From a virus, in the IMG/VR virus record IMGVR_UViG_3300009183_000058, positions 30,560 to 94,559 of that record: a DNA stretch of 64,000 bases. One strand, written 5' to 3'. Position 1 is the stretch's first letter. The number at the start of each line of letters is the position of its first letter. Below, piece after piece: positions 44,473 through 52,754 of the stretch. The position numbers were made by a program, and so were the translations under genes. The notes beneath the pieces are model-generated. The model worked only from the letters and a program-made list of their open reading frames with translations, had not been told where the DNA came from and searched no databases.

Positions 44473-45674
44473 ATTTACCACACGATAAATTTTGTGTATT
44501 GCCCTGGGTAAGCCTAGAAGCCAGCCCTATAGGTACAGTGCGTCCCTGTTGCTTGGCCGATGATGAAATTGTAGACAGTAATAGTGTCAAGTTTAACTTG
44601 AAGTCTGCTAATTTTCGAGATATTCAAAATAGCGAATACATGTACCAATTGCGACAAGCATTCTTAGCAGGAAAACAACCCGCCACTTGCCGCAAGTGTT
44701 GGAATGAGGAAGACGCTGGGCGTACTAGTAAACGTATGCACACACTAGACAGACTCAAGCACATGGGCATTAGTACGGAATGGACTCGGGACGCCAAGCC
44801 ACTCATGTTCCTTGACCTTAAATTGGGCAACATCTGCAATCTCAAATGCCGTATATGCGGGTCTTGGTCTAGCAGTAGTTTTGCTGTAGAAGAAATCGCA
44901 ACTTCAATAGAAGCGCACAGCAAGACAAGTTTTGCTTATCAAATGTTAAAGGCCGGACGTTGGCCCAGAGAAAATGATCAATTTTGGACACAGATTGATT
45001 CAGTACTTAACGACATTCGTTACATTGAATTTACAGGCGGCGAGCCCTTTATGATTGAAGAACATTTTACTATGTTACAAGGCATAGTGGACCGTGGCAT
45101 AGCACACCAAGTCGAAATACACTACAATACCAATGGCACTCAGTATCCAGCGGATGCTATTGAAATTTGGAAGCATTTTAAAACAGTGGAGATTGCATTT
45201 AGTATCGATGACTTGTGTGAACGATTTGAATATCAGCGCACTGGTGCTAAATGGGTTGATGTTCAAAGAAATCTTGAACTGTTCCGTCAAATACGTCGGC
45301 AGCATTCTAATATTCAACTGCAATGTTGTTCCACCGTGAATATATTCAATGTTCGTTATATCGACCAACTGGCACACTGGATCAGTGTACAAGGCTTTGA
45401 TTTTGTATACTGGAATATCATGCATGATGCACCGTATTTTTCCATTGGCGCATTGCCTGATTCTGCAAAACAAGCCGTCGCTAATCATTTAAATACTGCA
45501 TTAAGTCCGTCTAAGTACAAGGAAGACTTTGCGGGCATCATTGATTTCATGATACGTGGCCAATCAACTGATGGTGTTGAAATTCGAAAGCAAATACAAA
45601 AATTAGACAGCCGCCGTGAACAAAATTTAGCCACTGTTGCCCCTGAACTGGCAAAATTACTTAACTATGTCTAA
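44469..45674 (+). CDS. Radical SAM protein with N-terminal SPASM-like cluster (401 aa)
   Basis: N-terminal cluster: C9 (FCVLPWVSLEASP), C27-C28 (RPCCLADD), C74-x2-C77 (CRKCWNEEDAG). Core: C123-x3-C127-x2-C130 (ICNLKCRIC), then EFTGGEPFMIEEHF and IAFSIDDLCERFEYQRTGAKW. It is the most compact of the set, with only 8 residues before the first cysteine. The C-terminal half has RQIRRQHSNIQLQCCSTVN and ends QKLDSRREQNLATVAPELAKL, matching the end of the other members (DxRREQN / DDIRNEN). It overlaps the next gene by 8 bases. Confidence 0.88.
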   Translation: MNLPHDKFCVLPWVSLEASPIGTVRPCCLADDEIVDSNSVKFNLKSANFRDIQNSEYMYQLRQAFLAGKQPATCRKCWNEEDAGRTSKRMHTLDRLKHMGISTEWTRDAKPLMFLDLKLGNICNLKCRICGSWSSSSFAVEEIATSIEAHSKTSFAYQMLKAGRWPRENDQFWTQIDSVLNDIRYIEFTGGEPFMIEEHFTMLQGIVDRGIAHQVEIHYNTNGTQYPADAIEIWKHFKTVEIAFSIDDLCERFEYQRTGAKWVDVQRNLELFRQIRRQHSNIQLQCCSTVNIFNVRYIDQLAHWISVQGFDFVYWNIMHDAPYFSIGALPDSAKQAVANHLNTALSPSKYKEDFAGIIDFMIRGQSTDGVEIRKQIQKLDSRREQNLATVAPELAKLLNYV

Positions 45675-46569
45675 AGTCAAGTTAATTTTGAGACCAGACG
45701 AATTCACTAGTTTTACTAGTTTCTATCTAGAAAGTTTTTGGCAAGAATATTTTGATATTGAATGGTTTGATAGTGAAAAAACATATGACAAATCAACCCT
45801 TTTTGCAGTCTGGTGGATGAACGCTGATGACAAATATAGTCGCCAGTTAAAAAATTCAGGTCACATTGTGATAATTGACAATCTTTGGGAACTCCCCAGA
45901 TCGGAATACAGCAACAACTATTATGAATTGAATAATAAAAATTGGTGTTGGTATAACGAAAGTTTATGGTGGCAACATTTAGGATATCATAATTATGTAC
46001 CTAAGAAAACATATAAAAAACTATCATTTATGTCGGTCAGACGACCAAGCAAAGAACGAAAAGCAATAATTGATTTACTAGGGGCCAGGCTTGAAAATTT
46101 CATATGGAGTTATCAAGACAAAAAACTACCCAATGATACAACAACAATAGATCCAAATTATCAACGATTTTTCAACTCTGAGTGGTACGATGACACTTAT
46201 TTTAGCACCGTAGTGGAAACTAGCCAAATTGGGGACTGCTGGTGGCCCACTGACAAAACATTCAAGGCATGCGCTTATTATCATCCATTTTTAATTATTG
46301 GACAACATCATACATTAAAAAGATTAAAAGAATTGGGATTTGAAACATATGATAATATATTTGACGAATCATATGACAACATAGAAGATTTTGATGCAAG
46401 ATTAAATACTGTTATAGCAAACATAGATAACTTTTATAAAATTCCATATGATTCTATTACCATTGGCAAACTCAAACACAATCATAATTTATTTTTTAAT
46501 AAAGAATTAGTAGAACAACGTATATTTAAAGAAATTGTTGAACCTTTGATATCATATGCAGAAACCTGA
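45667..46569 (+). CDS. Glycosyltransferase-like protein (300 aa), EKxxKP family variant
   Basis: The ATG at 45667 overlaps the previous stop by 8 bases. The C-terminal half has PTDKTFKACAYYHPFLIIG (EK is DK here) and LKRLKELGFETYDNIFDESYD, the family signature. Upstream it has SFMSVRRPSKERKAIIDLL, a basic patch analogous to the RTRPHRK patch of the 40786 protein. The N-terminal region (FYLESFWQEYFDIEWFD) is short. The base composition is noticeably more AT-rich than its neighbours, hinting at a different origin. It separates two radical SAM genes. Confidence 0.64.
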   Translation: MSKVKLILRPDEFTSFTSFYLESFWQEYFDIEWFDSEKTYDKSTLFAVWWMNADDKYSRQLKNSGHIVIIDNLWELPRSEYSNNYYELNNKNWCWYNESLWWQHLGYHNYVPKKTYKKLSFMSVRRPSKERKAIIDLLGARLENFIWSYQDKKLPNDTTTIDPNYQRFFNSEWYDDTYFSTVVETSQIGDCWWPTDKTFKACAYYHPFLIIGQHHTLKRLKELGFETYDNIFDESYDNIEDFDARLNTVIANIDNFYKIPYDSITIGKLKHNHNLFFNKELVEQRIFKEIVEPLISYAET

Positions 46570-47845
46570 TACCATGTGTCTTGCGCCCTGGGTGCATACA
46601 TATCTTTCACCGCAGACCGAACGCAGGATGTGTTGTGCGTCAAGAGAACCAGCGCAGAACTTTGAGCAGTATATAGATACGAGTTCGGGCACAGGAAAGT
46701 ATATTCCCATTACACTAGAGGGTCACTGGAATTCAGAGCATATGAAGTCAGTGCGCCGCAGAATGATGGCTGGAGAAACCCTGCCCGAATGCGAAGTCTG
46801 CAACGATCGACTTTTAAACACCAATGTATATCGAACATACTTCGACCATTTATTTCAGCATAAATTACCCGAGATATTTGCATCCACTAGTGAGGATGGT
46901 TCTACAACTATGGCTCCTGTGTCGTGGGATTATAGGTTCAGCAACTTGTGTAACTTCAAATGCAGAACCTGTGGCGACATGCTATCCTCGGCCTGGGAAA
47001 GTGAACAAAAACAGAACAACATGGTTGACTTATCAAATCCAAAGAACAATTGGATGCGAACAGATATACGTGGACAGATCGCACACTTTCAGGAGAATCA
47101 GGTTGAAGCCGAATTTGCTGCCGCCGTGGAACGACATGCAGTAGAAGAAATATACTGGGTTGGCGGTGAACCCCTAATGTATGAACAGCATTGGCGTTAC
47201 ATGCGACGAATAATTGAATTAGGAGATGGACCTCGACTGTATGCTAGATATAATACAAACCTTAGCAGAATTAATTATCGCGGCATGGATCTTTTTGGCG
47301 ATATTCTCAGCCATGTCCGGGACTGGCAAATATGTGCTTCATTGGATGGAACTAACGAGATTGGGGAATATATTCGTACAGGATTGGATTATGAACAGTT
47401 CAAGCGTAATTTTGAACACGGACTACGTTACGCAACAACCCCCAGACAAATGCGCATTGATTTTACACTCACGTTGCCCGGAATGCTCGAAGTTGATGCG
47501 ATACAACAATTGGCGCGACAGTTTGGAGTAGAACTACTGGCCAAAGTTATCTTTAGTTTCTCGCCAGATATCATTATGAGTCCACTAGCATTGCCTAGAG
47601 CCGTGCTGGATCCATGGGTTGACGAACTAGCAGGCCGCTCCGCAGGTGCCATGCGTGATGTACTGTTACAATTAAAGACCCGGCCCACATTTGCAGAACA
47701 GTGGCCGGATCAATACCAAGCGGCTCTTGTCAAGGGCAAGGTTCGTGTTTTACAATTAGAACAGATAAGAACACAGTCAGTAACAATGACAGATATCCTG
47801 GGCTCGCGACCAGAAGTACTAGAATGGTGGATGAAAATTGCTTGA
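46556..47845 (+). CDS. Radical SAM protein with N-terminal SPASM-like cluster (429 aa)
   Basis: N-terminal cluster: C8 (MCLAPWVHTYLSP), C26-C27 (RMCCASRE), C79-x2-C82 (CEVCNDRL). Core: C132-x3-C136-x2-C139 (LCNFKCRTC), then YWVGGEPLMYEQHW and ICASLDGTNEIGEYIRTGL, the same Asp-Gly strand found in the 43210 member. In total five proteins of the island share this architecture. It overlaps the previous gene by 14 bases and the following TTG start by 8. Confidence 0.88.
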   Translation: MQKPDTMCLAPWVHTYLSPQTERRMCCASREPAQNFEQYIDTSSGTGKYIPITLEGHWNSEHMKSVRRRMMAGETLPECEVCNDRLLNTNVYRTYFDHLFQHKLPEIFASTSEDGSTTMAPVSWDYRFSNLCNFKCRTCGDMLSSAWESEQKQNNMVDLSNPKNNWMRTDIRGQIAHFQENQVEAEFAAAVERHAVEEIYWVGGEPLMYEQHWRYMRRIIELGDGPRLYARYNTNLSRINYRGMDLFGDILSHVRDWQICASLDGTNEIGEYIRTGLDYEQFKRNFEHGLRYATTPRQMRIDFTLTLPGMLEVDAIQQLARQFGVELLAKVIFSFSPDIIMSPLALPRAVLDPWVDELAGRSAGAMRDVLLQLKTRPTFAEQWPDQYQAALVKGKVRVLQLEQIRTQSVTMTDILGSRPEVLEWWMKIA

Positions 47846-48875
47846 TCATATCGAAATGGACCTGCGCGGTCATAACAATGAAATTTTAACGGTACACATA
47901 GATGTCGAGGACAACAGTCTCAGCCGTAAATGGCTTGCGGCGTTGAATAATATTATTCAAAATAATCTACATTTGGAAAAGAATTACTGCTGGTTGGGTT
48001 GGGCTGAAAGTGCTCGCAATCCTGAATACCTGTGTACTCAAATCAATCGCAGTATACACGCCATCAACTCAGCCAACCTAGGCTATACCATACAAGACTT
48101 CTTCTCCCCGGCCAACACCGTTGCTGACAATGGAGGGGTGGATCATGCACACATGAATCAACTGCATCGTTACTTTGAAGACTTACAAGGAACAGCCGGA
48201 GCCATGAGTTCCTATTATGATTCAGCCGATGACTACACACGTTGGCACATACGCCAGTTAAATTTGCTATGTCATGAGTTTGAAAGCCTGGTACTTAGCA
48301 TACGCAAAGCCCGAACTGCACCTGAATGGCGCAGACCATCACAACTCATGTGTTGGTTAAACGCTCCGCGCTATGAATTAGATGCTGAAGATTTAGAATT
48401 GTTTGGTATAGACACAATCAACAGAAAATTGGGCGGTGTGTATGTGGGTGTAAATAAAGCAGTGGGCAAGCATCACTGGGAGGTATTTCAAGATGAAGGT
48501 AGAGATTCGAGAATTTCAGAATTGGTTACTACAGGACTACGTGTCCAGACTCAAGCGGCTGGTGACTTTGATATTGAATGGGCCCGTGATCCCGGCTCAT
48601 TCCCTTGGCAAATCAAGCAGTTGGCAGAATTTCGACTATGGCTTGAACGGAATGGATTTGACCCAGATGATGCAAGTCTTACAATCGGCCACCCTTGCAT
48701 CGGGCAAGTTGATCTCTCGAGGTCGTTTGGTACAGAAGACTGGGACAACATATACTCGCAATTGAGTCAACATCAAAACGTGTATAAAATACGTACCAGT
48801 ACAGCACAGGCTACATATGAGTATCACTGGAGTGATCCAGACTACGCAGAACAACAAATTAGGAATATAAAATGA
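47838..48875 (+). CDS. Conserved phage-type protein of unknown function (345 aa)
   Basis: Not recognised as a known enzyme. Motif-rich stretches are NYCWLGWAESARNPEYLC, INRSIHAINSANLGYTIQD, DHAHMNQLHRYFEDLQG and RRPSQLMCWLNAPRY. The His/Asp content (DHAHMN, HRYFE) could bind a metal. The start is uncertain: TTG at 47838 has GGTGGA 6 bases upstream and overlaps the previous stop, while ATG at 47856 has no ribosome-binding site. It is coupled by ATGA to the 33-residue peptide gene and then to the carbamoyltransferase, suggesting one pathway. No membrane segments. Confidence 0.6.
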   Translation: MLDHIEMDLRGHNNEILTVHIDVEDNSLSRKWLAALNNIIQNNLHLEKNYCWLGWAESARNPEYLCTQINRSIHAINSANLGYTIQDFFSPANTVADNGGVDHAHMNQLHRYFEDLQGTAGAMSSYYDSADDYTRWHIRQLNLLCHEFESLVLSIRKARTAPEWRRPSQLMCWLNAPRYELDAEDLELFGIDTINRKLGGVYVGVNKAVGKHHWEVFQDEGRDSRISELVTTGLRVQTQAAGDFDIEWARDPGSFPWQIKQLAEFRLWLERNGFDPDDASLTIGHPCIGQVDLSRSFGTEDWDNIYSQLSQHQNVYKIRTSTAQATYEYHWSDPDYAEQQIRNIK

Positions 48876-48973
48876 ATTGGTTTAAAAGACTTTGGGCAAG
48901 AATTACATTAGAAATTCGTTATCGTAAAAAATTAAAAGAACTACGCAAGCGAGATCCATTTATCTACAAATGA
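48872..48973 (+). CDS. Tiny basic peptide gene (33 aa)
   Basis: It starts at an ATG overlapping the previous stop (ATGA) and ends in a TGA overlapping the next ATG, so it is a true coupled gene despite its length. The peptide opens NWFKRLWARITLEIRY and ends DPFIYK. It carries 11 Lys/Arg among 33 residues. The first half is amphipathic, with Trp, Phe, Leu and Ile spaced along one face. It could be a membrane- or nucleic-acid-associated peptide or a partner of the carbamoyltransferase. I recall similar short proteins next to carbamoyltransferase genes in T4-like aquatic phages but cannot verify it here. Confidence 0.68.
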   Translation: MNWFKRLWARITLEIRYRKKLKELRKRDPFIYK

Positions 48974-50448
48974 ACATCCTGGGCATCTCTGCTGGCTTTC
49001 ATGATGCGGCTGCAACAGTCATAAGCCTTGACGGGGAGATATTGTTTGCCGGCCATTCAGAGCGTTATAGCAAAAAGAAAAATGATGCAGACTTTTGTCA
49101 AGGTCTGCTAGACGAAGTTCTTGCATATGGTCCTGAAGTGGTTGCTTACTATGAACGCCCTTGGGCAAAACAAGCACGACAATGGTACGCAGGTCAAGGT
49201 ATTGAATGGGACAAACTCACCACCCAGCAGATATTAAAGAAACAACTGGGTAGACAAATTGAACCCACAAAGGTGCATAGTTATAATCATCATTTATCGC
49301 ATGCGGCAGGGGGTTTTCAAACGTCACCTTTTGAACGTGCCACAGTAGTGGTAATAGATGCAATTGGTGAATGGGATACTATTAGTATATGGGGTGCAGA
49401 ATATGATTCAAAAGGCCAGGCCCGGTACAAGAGATTGTGGAGACAGGTTTATCCACACAGCATTGGGTTATTTTACAGTGCAGTCACCCAGCGTATTGGC
49501 CTACACCCACTAGACGAAGAATACATCACTATGGGCATGGCTGCCTGGGGTCGTAACACGTGGTATCATGACATGCGTTCACATGTGATTGCAAACGATC
49601 GTGATATTGAACTAAAGCAAAACTTTCACACAGGAATGAGTGAGGATTTCTTAAAGGGCGCCAGCAATGAAAACATTGCGGCCTCTGGGCAACTGGTAGC
49701 AGAGGATCTTATTCGACAAGTAATGATTCGTGCCAGAAACACAGGTTTTAGTTCAAATCTGGTATATATGGGTGGGGTGGCACTAAATTGCACAGCCAAC
49801 CGCATGTTAGGAGATTACTTTGACAAAATCTGGATTATGCCTTGCCCCGGTGATGCTGGTAGCAGTCTCGGTGCTGCCGCTTTGGCTCTTGGGAGTAGAA
49901 TTAACTGGCGGGACAGTTATCTCGGCCATTGCATTCCAGGTGTTTATCCTGTTAACCAGTTGTTGGATCGGCTTGTTAGTGACAAAATTGTCGGAGTGGC
50001 ATCAGGAAGAGCCGAGTTCGGCCCCCGCGCACTGGGAAACCGTAGCCTCCTTGCAGACCCTAGAGGCAGCGAGATCAAGGAGAAAGTGAATGAAATCAAA
50101 CGTAGACAACAGTTTAGGCCTTTTGCCCCGGTTATATTGGCTGAGGTGGTTCATGACTATTTTGATATGCCAGTGGGTTGGCATCATAGTCCTTATATGC
50201 AGTCAGTCGCTAGGTGTCGCCAGCCTGACCTTACTCCTGCTATATGTCATGTTGATGGTACCAGCCGAGTACAGACTGTGGCGCGGGACGGTTCGGGCAT
50301 AAGAGAACTACTAGAGAAATGGTACGTGTTAACAGGATGCCCTATGTTGTTGAACACCAGTCTTAACATACGTGGCGAACCCATGGTGAATGATCGTGCA
50401 GATGCAGATCGTTTTGAGCAGTTGTATAGTGTTAAGGTTTGCAGTTGA
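48970..50448 (+). CDS. Carbamoyltransferase, NodU/CmcH/TobZ type
   Basis: A 492-residue two-domain protein. The N-terminal YrdC-like/ASKHA part has NILGISAGFHDAAATVIS, an ERYSKKK segment and SYNHHLSHAAGGFQTSPF with His pair H107/H111 that bind metal. It continues with VVVIDAIGEWDTISIWG, YMGGVALNCTANRM and PCPGDAGSSLGAAALALG. The C-terminal part has GRAEFGPRALGNRSLLADPR (about residues 343-362) and CPMLLNTSLNIRGEPMV. The family moves a carbamoyl group from carbamoyl phosphate via carbamoyl-AMP to a hydroxyl of a sugar or antibiotic. Length is shorter than NodU (about 560) but keeps both active regions. It closes the island, and its end overlaps the convergent gene by 17 bases. Confidence 0.92.
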   Translation: MNILGISAGFHDAAATVISLDGEILFAGHSERYSKKKNDADFCQGLLDEVLAYGPEVVAYYERPWAKQARQWYAGQGIEWDKLTTQQILKKQLGRQIEPTKVHSYNHHLSHAAGGFQTSPFERATVVVIDAIGEWDTISIWGAEYDSKGQARYKRLWRQVYPHSIGLFYSAVTQRIGLHPLDEEYITMGMAAWGRNTWYHDMRSHVIANDRDIELKQNFHTGMSEDFLKGASNENIAASGQLVAEDLIRQVMIRARNTGFSSNLVYMGGVALNCTANRMLGDYFDKIWIMPCPGDAGSSLGAAALALGSRINWRDSYLGHCIPGVYPVNQLLDRLVSDKIVGVASGRAEFGPRALGNRSLLADPRGSEIKEKVNEIKRRQQFRPFAPVILAEVVHDYFDMPVGWHHSPYMQSVARCRQPDLTPAICHVDGTSRVQTVARDGSGIRELLEKWYVLTGCPMLLNTSLNIRGEPMVNDRADADRFEQLYSVKVCS

Positions 50449-51619
50449 TGCGATCAACCACTGCTTGTAGTCGGTGACCCATACCTGCTACAAATACTTG
50501 ATGGTTGTGTGTGATTTCCGGTTGTAACTGCTGATAGATCGAGTGCAACTCTGTCAATGGTCTAGCACACAAATCTTTAGTAAGCGCCAGCACCGCTTCA
50601 AATCGCTCTTGATTGTTTTCTATTGTGTCATAGTGTTCATCTATCACAAGACCAAAAGATTGATACCCTAGTTCACGTAGATGTGCCATATGATTGGCGC
50701 CGCTAACCGTGATAAAAAATTGATTGTTGAATATAGGCTTGAATGTTTTTTCTGTCAGAAACTCCCCACCTGAATCGTCCACATCAATCATGGTTTCCAA
50801 CACAATATTGAAATAACTGTCCTCATAGAGGTTGGTCATATTGGCCGCATAGTTGTTATGAGAGTCTGTGTTTAGTTGGTCCACACGAAATGGTCCTGCG
50901 GCGATAAATTGGTCAACTTGCGATTGTTTGTTAGACAAATAACTGTTGTTCAACGCACAACCAAAATAGTCATCCTCACCGCCTAATAGATGTTGATTGT
51001 AACTAAAATATCCATTTTTATGTAAATCATCGGCCCATAGTTCGCTCATGAATACTTTGCGCCACAGTTTGTCTATTCTACATAGGCCAGTAAACGCTCG
51101 ACTTCTTGGGCGCAGATGATACCGGGCACCTGCTGATCGATCCACGGTGCGCCAATACATAAATTCTAACTCAGGCCAGTACACACAACCGGGCACAAGA
51201 TCAGCCGATGTGTTACCACTTATCAACCATACCTGTTCAGGATCTATTGCATGGTCAGCACACAAATGATTGATACGTTCTCGTATACAAGCAGGATTAT
51301 CACCTTCATGATACGTAAATATCAACTTCATTTGTTTTTGTTTGATATACTTGTATGCGGCAGTATCAATCATGGCAAGATAGTCTGCTGAAAAATCAAA
51401 CCATCCAAGTACAACAGGGTACCAAGCACCTGCAGGTGCATCAACTGTTGAAACTATTTTCATAGGAATCTGACACTGATGCAGGTAATATATGATTCTA
51501 GGATAGTCTAGTCTATAACCATCCATGAGTTCGATCAAATGATGTTGGCTCAATGGAATACCATTGGGCATGGGCCTACCTGTCGCAGGATCTCTATGAT
51601 CAATGGCTAGATAAATCAC
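50432..51619 (-). CDS. Glycosyltransferase-like protein (395 aa), EKxxKP family, GTG start
   Basis: The start is GTG at 51617-51619, overlapping the upstream gene by 20 bases. The C-terminal third has FLTEKTFKPIFNNQFFITVSG, then MAHLRELGYQSFGLVIDEHYD, the shared signature. The centre has HLRPRSRAFTGLCRIDKLWR, a basic segment like those of the paralogues, and CGCALNNSYLSNKQSQ, an unusual Asn-rich loop. The N-terminus starts YLAIDHRDPATGRPMPNG. It is convergent with the carbamoyltransferase, with 17 bases shared and no terminator between. Confidence 0.66.
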   Translation of the reverse strand: MIYLAIDHRDPATGRPMPNGIPLSQHHLIELMDGYRLDYPRIIYYLHQCQIPMKIVSTVDAPAGAWYPVVLGWFDFSADYLAMIDTAAYKYIKQKQMKLIFTYHEGDNPACIRERINHLCADHAIDPEQVWLISGNTSADLVPGCVYWPELEFMYWRTVDRSAGARYHLRPRSRAFTGLCRIDKLWRKVFMSELWADDLHKNGYFSYNQHLLGGEDDYFGCALNNSYLSNKQSQVDQFIAAGPFRVDQLNTDSHNNYAANMTNLYEDSYFNIVLETMIDVDDSGGEFLTEKTFKPIFNNQFFITVSGANHMAHLRELGYQSFGLVIDEHYDTIENNQERFEAVLALTKDLCARPLTELHSIYQQLQPEITHNHQVFVAGMGHRLQAVVDRINCKP

Positions 51620-52754
51620 CTTGTACGGCTACCTTAAGATTGTCTAGCATTGCAGTCAATTCTGCCCACAAGATTTTTTCAAATCCACCATGATAAAAGT
51701 GATTCCAGTTATGCTCTATAATTGGAATGCATTTTTTAAACATTTCGTTTTTTTCTTGTTCACTTTGTTGATCTATTTTTTTTAACAATCGAGTTAGAAT
51801 TCCAATTCGAAGACTATCATCTTTTACAGTGTCGTAATGCTCATCCCAAATAGTGTCAAACGTTTTGAAACCATATTGTTGAAGATATGCTAGACTACCT
51901 GCAGGGGCACTCAATACAAAAGGCATACCTAGTGCTATGGGTTTAAAAGTTTTCTCAGTTAGATGTTGTCTACGTCCAAAAAATATTGTTTCACTTACAT
52001 GATATATAAGACTCTCTGCACATAATTCAAATTGATCCAGCCAACAACTACTCATACGTTGAGTATCTTCCCCAGGAAATAATTTTGGCAAATCCATTTG
52101 GGCAATTATTTCTATTATGCCGCCTCTATAATCTGTCCCTCTGATTGGATAATTTTCAGGATACCTATGTTTATAGAAGTCAGCAATATCAGCGATATGT
52201 TGATTTTCCACCGGACATATTAGTGGCGCACTGATATGATTATGCATCAGATCAAACAATTTAAAATGATACAATTGAACCACCCGATGACTACGTTCGC
52301 CTCCAATAATTCGATTGGCACTGAAGAAAGTTTTCTTAATATGCCGTTGTTCAGGGGGAGTTATTAAAAAGGTTCGATCGTACCCTCGATACCAGTCTAG
52401 TGCGGCCCAGCCGTGAAAGAAATAATAAAAAGGTTGCAATTCAAACGCTTTGCATATATAATCTACATTGTCACTGTTGGTTTCGCTGGTTACTACAAAT
52501 TTTTTTTCTTTAATACCTTGTACATTTCTCAAATTGAAAGACTGAAAAGTAGGTAAATGAATACTAAGTTGTACAGGCTCTTGATCAAAAAAGAATATGC
52601 TATTTTTCTCTCCACCGTCTGGCAAGCCTCTGCACAGGATACTATCATGATCGCTACGCCCAAATGGATCGCAGTAAAATATTGCAGTGTCGGGGCAGTT
52701 TTTTCTTACCCAAGGTAAAAATGTATTTTCGTAAATTTCGTCTATTCTGATCAT
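51600..52754 (-). CDS. Glycosyltransferase-like protein (384 aa), EKxxKP family
   Basis: C-terminal signature: SETIFFGRRQHLTEKTFKPI, then ALGMPFVLSAPAG and LAYLQQYGFKTFDTIWDEHYD, the clearest of the five. Upstream is FDQEPVQLSIHLPTFQSFNL, LITPPEQRHIKKTFFSANR and a PIRGTDYRGGIIEIIAQMDL segment. It resembles capsule or LPS transferases of GT10-like type, with sequence SETxFxxxxxxxTEKTFKPI. The ATG (52752-52754) shares a CATG with the ATG of the divergent gene at 52753. TATAAAAT on the minus strand (52764-52771) is the only nearby promoter candidate. Confidence 0.68.
   Translation of the reverse strand: MIRIDEIYENTFLPWVRKNCPDTAIFYCDPFGRSDHDSILCRGLPDGGEKNSIFFFDQEPVQLSIHLPTFQSFNLRNVQGIKEKKFVVTSETNSDNVDYICKAFELQPFYYFFHGWAALDWYRGYDRTFLITPPEQRHIKKTFFSANRIIGGERSHRVVQLYHFKLFDLMHNHISAPLICPVENQHIADIADFYKHRYPENYPIRGTDYRGGIIEIIAQMDLPKLFPGEDTQRMSSCWLDQFELCAESLIYHVSETIFFGRRQHLTEKTFKPIALGMPFVLSAPAGSLAYLQQYGFKTFDTIWDEHYDTVKDDSLRIGILTRLLKKIDQQSEQEKNEMFKKCIPIIEHNWNHFYHGGFEKILWAELTAMLDNLKVAVQGDLSSH

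Noticed and set aside
48872-48973. Reading the island as a RiPP (modified peptide) cluster with this peptide as precursor
   Set aside because: The peptide has no Cys, Gly-Gly or leader/core layout, there is no protease or transporter, and sugar-type genes dominate. A peptide substrate remains possible but is not supported.
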